Source: Alphaproteobacteria bacterium
GTDB lineage: Bacteria > Pseudomonadota > Alphaproteobacteria > Rhodobacterales > Rhodobacteraceae
DNA: 57,062 bases
Direction of reading: 5' to 3'
Assembly: GCA_030431825.1 (NCBI GenBank)
Contig: JAUIIJ010000033.1
Location: 1 to 57,062 of the forward strand
A program made the position numbers and the translations under genes. Under the pieces are notes generated by a model. The model had not been told where the DNA came from. It saw only the letters and a program-made list of their open reading frames with translations, and searched no databases. Every line of letters starts with the position of its first letter. Within the stretch, counting starts at the first letter, position 1. Below, in pieces: positions 32,931 to 41,147 of this stretch.

Positions 32931-33378
32931 CGCGGGACTCATGCGCGCGAAGCGATCGATGTGACCCGGGGAAATTCGCCCCGGTTCACGAAACCCCATT
33001 GTAATTGCCTGTTGACTGCCATTATGTTGACCAGACGGACGCTACGCATTGCGGCGTACAGGTCCGATTAGGAGTTTTTCTGTTTCAGGCGTTGGCGATA
33101 CCGTTCCGAATGACTGAACAGACCGCTTGTGCCCCCTAGGGGCAGATACCTTCCTGTACCCGAAAACGGGGGACGGGGATAAAATGGGCAGGCCGGGGAT
33201 AACCTCGGAACTGTCGGAGAAGAACCGCGATGACGCGCGCGCGAACATTGAGAGATGATGCAGGGGGGCTGAGGCCCACACCTTGCCGCGCCGCGTCCGA
33301 AATCGCCCTGACAAGACACTCTCCCATGCGTGCCGGCCCGCCAGGACGGGCGCCAATGCGATTGTGCACCAAGGAAAC
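32931..33378 (+). other. long leader region of rne
   Basis: This 448 bp has no convincing gene. It contains a hairpin CCGGGG/CCCCGG at 32966-32984 (possible end of dctD message, without a T-run), a candidate promoter (TTGTAA 32999, TATGTT 33023, 18-base spacer) and a perfect hairpin TGCCCC-CTA-GGGGCA at 33130-33144. An rne message from this promoter would carry a leader of over 300 bases, as in other bacteria where RNase E controls its own messenger through the leader. Confidence 0.5.
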
Positions 33379-36279
33379 ATGGCAAAGAAAATGCTCATCG
33401 ATGCCACCCACGCGGAGGAAACCCGCGTTGTGGTGGTTGATGGAAACAAGGTCGAGGAATTCGACTTTGAATCCGAAAACAAGCGCCAGCTTGCTGGCAA
33501 CATCTATCTCGCAAAAGTAACACGGGTCGAGCCGTCGCTTCAGGCGGCCTTTGTCGACTATGGCGGAAACCGGCACGGTTTTCTGGCGTTTTCCGAGATC
33601 CATCCGGACTATTACCAGATCCCCATCGCCGACCGCGAGGCGTTGATGGAGGAAGAGCGCGCCTATGCCGAGGCGATGAAAGCACGCGACGAGGAAGAGG
33701 AAAGCAAGCCCAGCCGGTCGCGCCGGTCATCCTCGTCGTCGCGCTCGCGTTCGCGCTCCAAGGCCGCGGAGACGGTGTCGGACGACGCCAAGGTCTCCAA
33801 GGAGGTCGAGTCCGAGATCAATGGCATGGAAACGATCGACCTGACGGATGACGAACCCGCAGAGACCGCGGATGTCGGAACCCCCGAAGGCACCTCGCCC
33901 ATGGAACTGGTCGCGGAAACGCCCGTCGAAGAGCCGGCGGACGATTCCGCAGACAAGGACGCCGCGGATCACGCTGAACCGGTGGAAGACAGGGGCGAAG
34001 ATGACGCGGCCGGTGAGGATGACACAGACGACAGTTCTGACTCCGATACTGACGACGCAGACGCGCCGAAGGCCAAGAAGGGCAGTGACGCCGCCGCCAA
34101 GGACGACAGCATCGAATCCGTCGCGGACGACGATGATGTCGAAGATATCCGGCCGCCGCGCAAACCGCGCCCCAAGCGCTATAAAATCCAGGAAGTCATC
34201 AAGGTTCGCCAGATCCTCCTGGTGCAGGTGGTCAAGGAAGAGCGCGGCAACAAGGGCGCGGCACTGACCACCTATCTCAGCCTGGCCGGTCGCTATTGCG
34301 TGCTGATGCCCAACACGGCGCGCGGCGGCGGTATCAGCCGCAAGATCACCAATGCGGCCGACCGCAAGAAGCTCAAGGAGATCGCGTCAGAGATCGACGT
34401 GCCCAAGGGGGCGGGGCTGATCGTTCGCACCGCGGGGGCAAAGCGGACCAAGACCGAGATCAAGCGGGATTACGACTATCTCAAGCGGCTGTGGGAACAG
34501 ATCCGCGAGTTGACGCTCAAATCCATCGCGCCGGCCAAGATTTACGAAGAGGGCGATCTGATAAAACGCTCGATCCGCGATCTCTATAACCGCGAGATCG
34601 ACGAGGTTTTTGTCGAGGGCGAGCGCGGCTATCGCATCGCCAAGGACTTCATGAAAATGATCATGCCGTCCCACGCCAAGAACGTGAAACAATATGCGGA
34701 TCCGATGCCGCTGTTCGCGCGCTATCAGGTGGAAAGCTATCTCGCCGGCATGTTCAACCCGACGGTTCAGCTGAAATCGGGTGGCTATATCGTGATCGGC
34801 GTGACCGAGGCGCTGGTGGCCATCGACGTCAACTCGGGGCGGGCGACCAAGGAAGGATCGATCGAGGAAACGGCGACCAAAACCAACCTTGAGGCCGCTG
34901 AAGAAGTCGCGCGCCAGTTGCGCTTGCGCGATCTTGCGGGCCTGATCGTGATCGATTTCATCGACATGGACGAGCGCAAGAACAACGCCGCCGTTGAAAA
35001 GCGCCTGAAGGAAAAGCTCAAGACGGACCGTGCGCGCATCCAGGTCGGCCGGATCTCCGGCTTCGGCTTGCTTGAGATGAGCCGCCAGCGCCTGCGACCG
35101 GGCATGATCGAAGCGACGACACAGCCCTGTGCGATTTGTCATGGCACCGGCCTGATCCGCTCGGATGACAACATGGCGTTGTCGATCCTGCGCCAGATCG
35201 AGGAAGAGGGCGTGCGCCGCCGAAGCCGCGAAGTGCTGGTCAAATGCCCGGTGAACATCGCGAATTTCCTGATGAACCAGAAACGCGAGCATGTGGCGCA
35301 GATCGAGATGCGCTATGGCCTGTCGGTCCGGATCGAAGGTGATCCGCATCTGGTCAGCCCGGATTTTGCCATCGAGAAGTTCAAGACCGCAAGCCGTGCC
35401 GTGCCGGCCGCTGTTTCACCCGTGGTTTCGGTCGATACCTCCCTGATGGATCAGGTGGACGCGGATGACGAGACGGAGGCCGAGGCCGAAGAGGTTTCGG
35501 TGGCGGAAGCGGACGAATCGGAATCCAAGCCCAAGCGCAAGCGTCGTCGCCGTCGCCGTCGCAGCAAGTCGGGAAGCTATTCCAACGGCACGGATGACGA
35601 GGCGCAGGACGCCAGCGGCGAGTCCACGGACGACAGTTCGGAAGATCAGGCCGAAACGCCGGCGGCAAAGGCCGGAGACGACGGCGAGCCCGAAGCGGAG
35701 GCCGCGGATAAAGAAGAGGCCAAGCCCTCTTCCAGGTCGAGTCGCGGGAAATCGTCGAAATCGAAATCGTCGAAATCGAAATCGAAGTCCAAGTCGAAAG
35801 ACGCCGAAGACGCAGATGCGGCATCCGAGAGCGCAGCCGAAGCCGCCACGGCGGACGATGCCGACACGGAAGACAAGCCCAAGCCAAAGCCGACCCGCAC
35901 AAGGTCGAGCCGCAGCAAGAGCAAGTCCAAGGCGGCTGCGGAAGCCAAGGCCGAGGCTGATGCCGACGCCGTGCCGGACACGCCGGAAGCGGCAGCAGAA
36001 CCGGTCGCCGATGAGCCGGTGGCGCCCGCGAATGCCGACGCTGCGCCCGAACCCGTCGCGGCGGAAGCGGTGCCGGAACCGGCTGTTGCCGAAATTCCGC
36101 AGGAAGCGGTCGTGGCTGACCCGGAGACTGAGGCCACCCCGAACGAGGATGCGGTACCAGAGCCGGTTGCCGACCCCGAGCCGGTCGCGCCCGGGCAATC
36201 CGACGAACCGGAAGAGATTCCTGCCCCCGCAGAGCCGGCCAAGCCGAAGCGTCGCGGCTGGTGGTCTTTGGGAAGCTGA
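33379..36279 (+). CDS. rne: ribonuclease E
   Basis: A 966-residue endoribonuclease from ATG 33379 after AAGGAAAC. The S1 domain starts at about residue 35 and is interrupted by an acidic, Ser/Arg-rich insertion (about 95-255), common in alphaproteobacteria. The catalytic Asp residues are Asp483 (VAIDVNSG) and Asp526 (VIDFIDMD). The zinc link is CAICHG at 584-587. From about 690 the tail is disordered and made of Lys/Ser and Ala/Glu/Pro repeats, forming the degradosome scaffold. It ends RRGWWSLGS, the GWW motif known in Caulobacter to bind polynucleotide phosphorylase. Confidence 0.96.
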   Translation: MAKKMLIDATHAEETRVVVVDGNKVEEFDFESENKRQLAGNIYLAKVTRVEPSLQAAFVDYGGNRHGFLAFSEIHPDYYQIPIADREALMEEERAYAEAMKARDEEEESKPSRSRRSSSSSRSRSRSKAAETVSDDAKVSKEVESEINGMETIDLTDDEPAETADVGTPEGTSPMELVAETPVEEPADDSADKDAADHAEPVEDRGEDDAAGEDDTDDSSDSDTDDADAPKAKKGSDAAAKDDSIESVADDDDVEDIRPPRKPRPKRYKIQEVIKVRQILLVQVVKEERGNKGAALTTYLSLAGRYCVLMPNTARGGGISRKITNAADRKKLKEIASEIDVPKGAGLIVRTAGAKRTKTEIKRDYDYLKRLWEQIRELTLKSIAPAKIYEEGDLIKRSIRDLYNREIDEVFVEGERGYRIAKDFMKMIMPSHAKNVKQYADPMPLFARYQVESYLAGMFNPTVQLKSGGYIVIGVTEALVAIDVNSGRATKEGSIEETATKTNLEAAEEVARQLRLRDLAGLIVIDFIDMDERKNNAAVEKRLKEKLKTDRARIQVGRISGFGLLEMSRQRLRPGMIEATTQPCAICHGTGLIRSDDNMALSILRQIEEEGVRRRSREVLVKCPVNIANFLMNQKREHVAQIEMRYGLSVRIEGDPHLVSPDFAIEKFKTASRAVPAAVSPVVSVDTSLMDQVDADDETEAEAEEVSVAEADESESKPKRKRRRRRRRSKSGSYSNGTDDEAQDASGESTDDSSEDQAETPAAKAGDDGEPEAEAADKEEAKPSSRSSRGKSSKSKSSKSKSKSKSKDAEDADAASESAAEAATADDADTEDKPKPKPTRTRSSRSKSKSKAAAEAKAEADADAVPDTPEAAAEPVADEPVAPANADAAPEPVAAEAVPEPAVAEIPQEAVVADPETEATPNEDAVPEPVADPEPVAPGQSDEPEEIPAPAEPAKPKRRGWWSLGS

Positions 36280-36396
36280 AGGAAACGCGCCGCTTCCTTG
36301 TCGCGCCGGTTCGTCGGGCGATAGGGGAGCGGGGTGCAAAGCGGGACCGGTGATAATCTTCCGAGGCAGGCGCACGCGCCTGTTTCGCGCTTTTAA

Positions 36397-36495
36397 AGCG
36401 TTTCGCGATTGACTCGAAACATCTGGCGTCACCTAACGCGTTGAAATCCTTGATTTCAGGCAGCGTCAGGTGATTCAGATTTGTCGCGAAATGCT
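36397..36495. repeat. long palindromic intergenic element, family 2, copy A
   Basis: A 99-bp imperfect inverted repeat. Outer arms are AGCGTTTCGCGA and TCGCGAAATGCT, inner arms CACCTAACGC and GCGTCAGGTG, and the core hairpin TGAAATC-CTT-GATTTCA. It lies between convergent rne and the tusA-like gene. It matches 40329-40420 in reverse orientation with about 80% identity over some 90 bases. No transposase is present. Confidence 0.85.
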
Positions 36496-36508
36496 ATAGG
36501 CCGCTGTT

Positions 36509-36757
36509 TCAGGACGCCTGTGCCGCGCCGCCCTTTCTGATCAGGTAAACCTGATGCGGCCCCTCGTCATTTTGCGAAACCAGAGTATGCCCGGCCTCGA
36601 AACAGAAATGCGGCACGTCCACCAGGGCCGCGGGATCATCCGCGAGCATTCTGAGCACGGCACCAGAAGGCAGCGATTTCAATCGCTTGCGGGCTTTCAG
36701 TACGGGCAGGGGGCACAAGAGCCCGGTGGCGTCCAACGTATCGGAAACTTCGGTCAT
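36509..36757 (-). CDS. TusA-family sulfurtransferase
   Basis: An 82-residue protein with the TusA signature LDATGLLCPLPVLKARKRL, where Cys15 carries persulfide in the CPXP motif. The rest (VLRMLADDPAALVDVPHFC) fits the small two-layer fold. It could pass sulfur for tRNA thiolation or molybdenum cofactor, or take part in another sulfur relay. Its next neighbour, CcdA, is divergent, across 85 bp. TusA-like proteins are common and partly redundant, so I give no gene symbol. Confidence 0.9.
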   Translation of the reverse strand: MTEVSDTLDATGLLCPLPVLKARKRLKSLPSGAVLRMLADDPAALVDVPHFCFEAGHTLVSQNDEGPHQVYLIRKGGAAQAS

Positions 36758-36842
36758 ACGCGGCAGTTACTGCGGATATTTCATCCTGTCCACAGGGTTG
36801 TGACCACGATGGCGCTTTTGCACCCGTGACCTTGTTTGCGCG

Positions 36843-37613
36843 ATGCCCTATGGCGGTGGCATGTTTGGAATAGACATCTTTGACGCGGCCTTGCTGCCGG
36901 CGATGATCGTGGCGCTGAGCGCGGGGATCATCAGTTTCCTGTCGCCCTGCGTGCTTCCCATCGTGCCGCCCTACCTCGCCTACATGAGCGGCGTGTCATT
37001 GCAGGACCTCGGCAGTGACACCGGCGCGCGCAACCGGGCCCTCGTCCCGGCGCTGTTTTTCGTGCTGGGGCTGTCCACGGTGTTCCTGCTCCTGGGTTTT
37101 ACCGCATCGGCAATCGGCTCGATGTTCCTGCAATACCAGGCATGGTTCAACACGATTGCCGGTATCCTGGTGATGATCTTCGGCGCGCATTTTGTCGGGG
37201 TCTACCGGATCGGTTTTCTTGACCGCGAACTGCGTATCGATGCCGGCGACCGGGGCGGCAGCGCCTTTGGTGCATATGTGCTCGGCCTCGCCTTCGCCTT
37301 TGGCTGGACGCCCTGCATCGGTCCGCAACTGGGCGCGATCCTGTCGCTTGCCGCCTCCGAGGCGTCGGTGCTGCGCGGCACCGCTCTGCTGGCGGTCTAT
37401 GCCGCCGGTCTGGGTATTCCGTTTCTGCTGGTTGCTGCGTTCCTGCCGCGGCTGGGTGGTTTGATGGGCTGGATGAAGCGGCACATGGAACAGATCGAGC
37501 GTGTCATGGGGCTGTTGCTCTGGACCATCGGGCTGCTGATGCTGACTGGCGGCTTTTCGAGCTTTTCCTACTGGCTTCTCGAACGTTTCCCGGCGCTTGC
37601 CACGCTCGGCTGA
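36843..37613 (+). CDS. ccdA: cytochrome c biogenesis protein CcdA
   Basis: A 256-residue membrane protein with six helices that carries electrons from cytoplasmic thioredoxin to the periplasm for cytochrome c maturation. The redox cysteines are in FLSPCVLPIVPPYLAYMSG and GWTPCIGPQLG, one in each three-helix half, as in CcdA. An in-frame ATG at 36861 is an alternative start. The gene is divergent from the TusA-like gene and 29 bp ahead of the membrane hydrolase gene. Confidence 0.93.
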   Translation: MPYGGGMFGIDIFDAALLPAMIVALSAGIISFLSPCVLPIVPPYLAYMSGVSLQDLGSDTGARNRALVPALFFVLGLSTVFLLLGFTASAIGSMFLQYQAWFNTIAGILVMIFGAHFVGVYRIGFLDRELRIDAGDRGGSAFGAYVLGLAFAFGWTPCIGPQLGAILSLAASEASVLRGTALLAVYAAGLGIPFLLVAAFLPRLGGLMGWMKRHMEQIERVMGLLLWTIGLLMLTGGFSSFSYWLLERFPALATLG

Positions 37614-37642
37614 CCGGTTAAGCTGCCTGAAAAGGCAAGAGG

Positions 37643-38923
37643 ATGCAGATGAGCAGCGAGCCAGAGCCGCGGGTCTATCGCCGCCGGGTATTCTATGTGC
37701 CCGGTTATGATCCGTCCCACCCGCGCCGCTATCGCGAGCTCTACCGCAAGGAAGGTGCCGAACAGGCCCGGATATCGGGCTATCGATTGCGGCTGTCGGC
37801 GGCGCAGGGGGCCGGCCCGTTTGGCTGGACCGTCAACGCCACCGTCGATGGCTCAGAGATCGAGACCCGGTTCAGTGTCCTGGTCTGGTCCGATCTCGTG
37901 CGCGAAAGCATGGATGGATCGATCCTGACCAGCTATCGACATCTTTTGCGGACGGCGTGGACCTATATCGCCTCGGGGGCGTTGTGGCGCCTGATGCAAC
38001 TTCGCAAGGGGCCGGTGATTGCGGCACTCTACCCGGTGGGGATAATGCTGCTGCAACTTCTGGCGGCGGTCGGGGTTGGTTGGGCGGTTGGCTCTGTCCT
38101 TTCGTGGGGATTGATCGAGCTTGAACGCGGCCTTCGACCGTTGCCGCATCGCGAAGTCGCGGTCATCGCGATTCATCTGGCGGCGTTCCTGGCCGGTGTC
38201 CTGGTGGCGCTGGCCCTGTTGCGCTGGTTCCGGTCGCTGGACGGTCGCGTCTTTGCCTATTACCTGATGCATGACTATGCCTATGCGGCACAGGACAACG
38301 GGGCCTATCCGCCAGCACTCGAGGCGCGGATCGCGCGGTTCGCCGATCAGCTGGCCGATGCCATGCAGCAAGACGTGGATGAGGTGTTGCTGGTCGGTCA
38401 TTCTTCGGGCGCACATCTGGGCGTGTCCCTGCTCGCGGATTTGCTGCGCTCGGGCCGATTGCCAGAGGAACGCCCGGCACTCGGGTTCCTGTCGCTGGGG
38501 CAGGCGATCCCGATGCAGTCCTTTCTGCCTGATGCGCATCGGCTGCGGGCGGATCTGCATGACCTGTCGGCACAGGACAAGATCACCTGGGTCGATGTCA
38601 CGGCCCCCGGTGACGGTTGCGCCTTTGCACTGTGCGATCCTGTTGCAGTCAGCGGTGTCGCGCCGCAAGACAAGCGGTGGCCGCTTGTCCTGTCCGCCGC
38701 GTTCACGCAAACCTTGTCGGCCGAACGCTGGAAGGCCATGCGCTGGCGCTTCTTCCGGCTGCATTTTCAGTATCTCTGTGCCTTCGATCAGCCCGGAGAG
38801 TATGATTACTTTCGCGTCACTGCCGGCCCGATCACTCTGGCGAACCGGTATTCGGGGCGCCACGGCTCGCCCTCGCGGATCGAGCGCGCAGTGTCGAAAT
38901 ACACCGGAATGTCGCGGTCATGA
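37643..38923 (+). CDS. membrane protein with alpha/beta-hydrolase-like domain
   Basis: A 426-residue protein. The N-terminus begins RRRVFYVPGYDPSHPRRYRELY, a hydrolase-like first strand. Two membrane helices are seen near 130-160 and 172-200 (AVIAIHLAAFLAGVLVALALL). The C-terminal half contains VLLVGHSSGAHLGVSLLADLL, a GXSXG nucleophile elbow (GHSSG). This looks like a lipase or esterase split by a membrane insertion; I recognise no named family. The start codon of the P450 overlaps its stop (ATGA), so the two are translationally coupled. Confidence 0.75.
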   Translation: MQMSSEPEPRVYRRRVFYVPGYDPSHPRRYRELYRKEGAEQARISGYRLRLSAAQGAGPFGWTVNATVDGSEIETRFSVLVWSDLVRESMDGSILTSYRHLLRTAWTYIASGALWRLMQLRKGPVIAALYPVGIMLLQLLAAVGVGWAVGSVLSWGLIELERGLRPLPHREVAVIAIHLAAFLAGVLVALALLRWFRSLDGRVFAYYLMHDYAYAAQDNGAYPPALEARIARFADQLADAMQQDVDEVLLVGHSSGAHLGVSLLADLLRSGRLPEERPALGFLSLGQAIPMQSFLPDAHRLRADLHDLSAQDKITWVDVTAPGDGCAFALCDPVAVSGVAPQDKRWPLVLSAAFTQTLSAERWKAMRWRFFRLHFQYLCAFDQPGEYDYFRVTAGPITLANRYSGRHGSPSRIERAVSKYTGMSRS

Positions 38924-40272
38924 TCCCGCCAAAGCCGCCATCGCGCCCGGACCGCGTTTCGCTCTGGCAATATGGACGGCTGTTTCGCAAGGACATCCTG
39001 TCGGCCCAGCCCGCGCGGCTCTACCGGGCATGGATGGCCGAGTTTCGCACGCCGTTCTTTCGCTCTTATCTGATCAATCAACCCGAGCTGTTGCGGGCTG
39101 TGTTGCGAGAGCGGCCCGACGACTTCCCGAAATCCGATCGCATCAGCGAAGGGTTGCGCCCGCTGCTGGGGAATTCGGTATTCCTGACCAATGGCGAGGC
39201 CTGGAAACGGCAGCGCAGGATCATCGATCCGGCGTTCGAGGGAGGGCGGTTGCGCGATGTGTTCCCCGCCATGCAAGCCGCCGCCGAGGCCGCCGCGCTG
39301 CGCCTGCGGCAGCAAGCGGGGGAGTGCGTCGATATCGAACCGATGGCCAGCCATATGGCCGCCGATGTCATTTTCCGGACGTTGTTTTCGATTCCCATCG
39401 AACATGAAACGGCTTCGCGCGTGTTCCGCCTGTTCCGCGATTATCAGCGTAGTCAGCCGATCCTGAACCTTGCCGCCTTCGTGCCTGTGCCCCGCTGGAT
39501 GCCCCGGTTCTTCAGCCGGCGCACGCGGCAGACCGCGCGCGAAATTCGTGCATTGATCACGGATCTCACGCGGCAAAGGATGTGCCGGATCGAGGCGGGG
39601 ACGGCACCGGATGATCTGGCGACCAAGATCATGACCACGGCGGATCCGCAGACGGGCCGGCGATTTGAAACCGGGGAAATGGTCGATCAGGTCGCGATCT
39701 TCTTTCTCGCCGGTCACGAAACCAGCGCGTCCGCTTTGGCCTGGGCGCTGTATCTGCTGGCGATTTCACCCGACTGGCAGGATCGCGTGGCCAAAGAGGC
39801 GCAGAACTGCGCGGCGGAAACGTTTTCCGACATGGGCAAGCTGCGTCTGAGCCGGGACGTGTTTCGCGAGGCGCTGAGGCTATATCCACCGGTTCCGATG
39901 ATGGTGCGCGAGGCACGATGCCCCGAGCGGTTCCGCGATCGCGACGTCCCGCGTGGGGCGCAGATCGTGCTGAGCCCCTGGCACCTGCACCGCCATGAGC
40001 GTCTGTGGGAGCATCCGGACGCATTCGACCCGGATCGTTGGAATACCGGGAATGGCAGGCAATGCCAGCGCAGCGCCTATCTGCCGTTTTCCGCCGGTTC
40101 GCGGGTCTGCCCGGGGGCAGGCTTTGCGATGATCGAGGGGCCGCTGCTGCTGTCGACGCTGTTGCGTGATTTCCGGGTCGAGCCGGTTGCAGGTCGCGAG
40201 CCGGTGCCGGTTGCGCATTTGACCGTGCGGGCGAAAGACGGAATCTGGCTGCGCATCACGCCGCGAACATGA
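38920..40272 (+). CDS. cytochrome P450
   Basis: A 450-residue haem monooxygenase. The I-helix oxygen motif is AGHETSASA, the K-helix ExxR is EALR, and the haem loop is FSAGSRVCPGAGFA with Cys397 as iron ligand. No membrane anchor is present. The coding start overlaps the stop of the hydrolase gene. The closest groups by eye are bacterial P450s with the AGHET pattern that act on lipids or fatty acids, but the substrate is open. No dedicated ferredoxin or reductase gene is nearby, so electron partners must come from elsewhere. Confidence 0.92.
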   Translation: MIPPKPPSRPDRVSLWQYGRLFRKDILSAQPARLYRAWMAEFRTPFFRSYLINQPELLRAVLRERPDDFPKSDRISEGLRPLLGNSVFLTNGEAWKRQRRIIDPAFEGGRLRDVFPAMQAAAEAAALRLRQQAGECVDIEPMASHMAADVIFRTLFSIPIEHETASRVFRLFRDYQRSQPILNLAAFVPVPRWMPRFFSRRTRQTAREIRALITDLTRQRMCRIEAGTAPDDLATKIMTTADPQTGRRFETGEMVDQVAIFFLAGHETSASALAWALYLLAISPDWQDRVAKEAQNCAAETFSDMGKLRLSRDVFREALRLYPPVPMMVREARCPERFRDRDVPRGAQIVLSPWHLHRHERLWEHPDAFDPDRWNTGNGRQCQRSAYLPFSAGSRVCPGAGFAMIEGPLLLSTLLRDFRVEPVAGREPVPVAHLTVRAKDGIWLRITPRT

Positions 40273-40328
40273 GTTCTGGATGTCACGAACGGCTGTCATG
40301 GCCACCGCGGCCGGCGCATCCGACATGT

Positions 40329-40420
40329 AGTATTTCGCGATAAACCTGACTCACCCAACGCTGCCTGAAATCAGCGAATTCAACGCGTCAGGTGATGCCA
40401 GATGTGTCGAGTCAATCGCT
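40329..40420. repeat. long palindromic intergenic element, family 2, copy B
   Basis: A reverse-orientation copy of the element at 36397-36495, 92 bp long. One outer arm is intact (AGTATTTCGCGA) and the other is shortened to AATCGCT. Read on the minus strand, it shares GCGATTGACTCG, CACATCTGG and TGATTTCAGGCAGCG blocks with copy A. The shortened end overlaps the last codons and stop of the gene at 40412. It separates convergent genes. Confidence 0.83.
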
Positions 40421-40807
40421 CCCGGCGGTGTCTTCGGCTTTTCTCTCGGCGATTGCTTCGGCGACGAAACCCGAAAAAATCGCGTCGGCGACCGATGTGT
40501 CGTAATCCGCCGTCCAGTTCGCCGAGGCTTCACGGTCGACAAAGCCGATGAAATCCTGCATCGCGGTGCAGGCGAGAAACCTGTCGGGAAGATCGTCAGA
40601 GCCCAACCGCGCCGCGGCGTTTTCCATTTGTGCAAAGCTGGCGATCAGATCGTCATATCGGGTGTCGTGTACCCACTGCCGGAATCGCCGGCGGCCCTGG
40701 CGTTCGCGCATGTCCGATTGCTTGCGGTCGTGCAGGTCCGCCGCAAGCGCCTGATGCGTTCTGGTTTCGCGGCCCAGGGTCAGAATTCTCAACACTGTCT
40801 CACTCAC
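40412..40807 (-). CDS. hypothetical protein with end supplied by a repeat
   Basis: A 131-residue soluble protein from GTG 40807 (MSETVLRILTLGRETRTHQA). It is rich in Arg, Asp and Ala and mostly helical, with DDLPDRFLACTAMQDFIGFVDREAS in the centre. I recognise no family. The final Ser-Asp-stop codons lie inside palindromic element B, so the element probably inserted at the gene end and reset the stop. No clear ribosome site precedes the GTG, and an internal GTG is an alternative. Confidence 0.55.
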   Translation of the reverse strand: MSETVLRILTLGRETRTHQALAADLHDRKQSDMRERQGRRRFRQWVHDTRYDDLIASFAQMENAAARLGSDDLPDRFLACTAMQDFIGFVDREASANWTADYDTSVADAIFSGFVAEAIAERKAEDTAGSD

Positions 40808-40943
40808 GTCTTTAAGGGCGATGTGCCTGCCTCCGGCTGGTCAGTCTTCCCGGTGATCTGTCAGCCGCGATGCTGTGCAACGGACCCTCGATTTCACAGT
40901 GTCGTGAAATGCTGGCCCAATTTGGGCGTGATTTTGTCAACCC

Positions 40944-40972
40944 TTCCTCAATCGGGCTTTCCTCAATCGGGC
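40944..40972. repeat. short direct repeat
   Basis: TTCCTCAATCGGGC occurs at 40944-40957 and again at 40959-40972. It lies in the 340 bp gap (40808-41147) upstream of trmJ, which holds no convincing gene. It may be an indel hot spot or a paired binding site. Confidence 0.7.
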
Positions 40973-41147
40973 CGTCGCCGTTTCACAGGTGCAGAGCACC
41001 GGTACACCAGTAATAGCACGCCGCTGCGTTTAAAGCGTTAACGCGCGCGCAGGTGTTCGCGTGGGCATATCCGCGCAGCCGCGACGGCGATGTCTTGCCC
41101 CGGCGCGGGGGTGGCAGTATGGCAGAGCCGGATTTTCGGAGAGCCAC

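Noticed and set aside
32966..32984. Rho-independent terminator after dctD
   Set aside because: The CCGGGG/CCCCGG hairpin has no following T-run; it is mentioned in the leader region but not called as a terminator.
31419..32999. 526-residue minus-strand frame antisense to dctD
   Set aside because: It is a shadow of the high-G+C third-codon bias of dctD; composition (Arg, His, Gln) and lack of motifs argue against a gene.
33283..33378. Upstream start for RNase E
   Set aside because: ATG 33379 follows AAGGAAAC and gives the standard MAKKMLIDATH opening; the extension is not conserved-looking.
35740..35810. CRISPR-like or minisatellite repeat in the rne tail
   Set aside because: The short TCGAAATC pattern encodes Ser-Lys repeats within the RNase E frame, so it is coding low complexity rather than an array.
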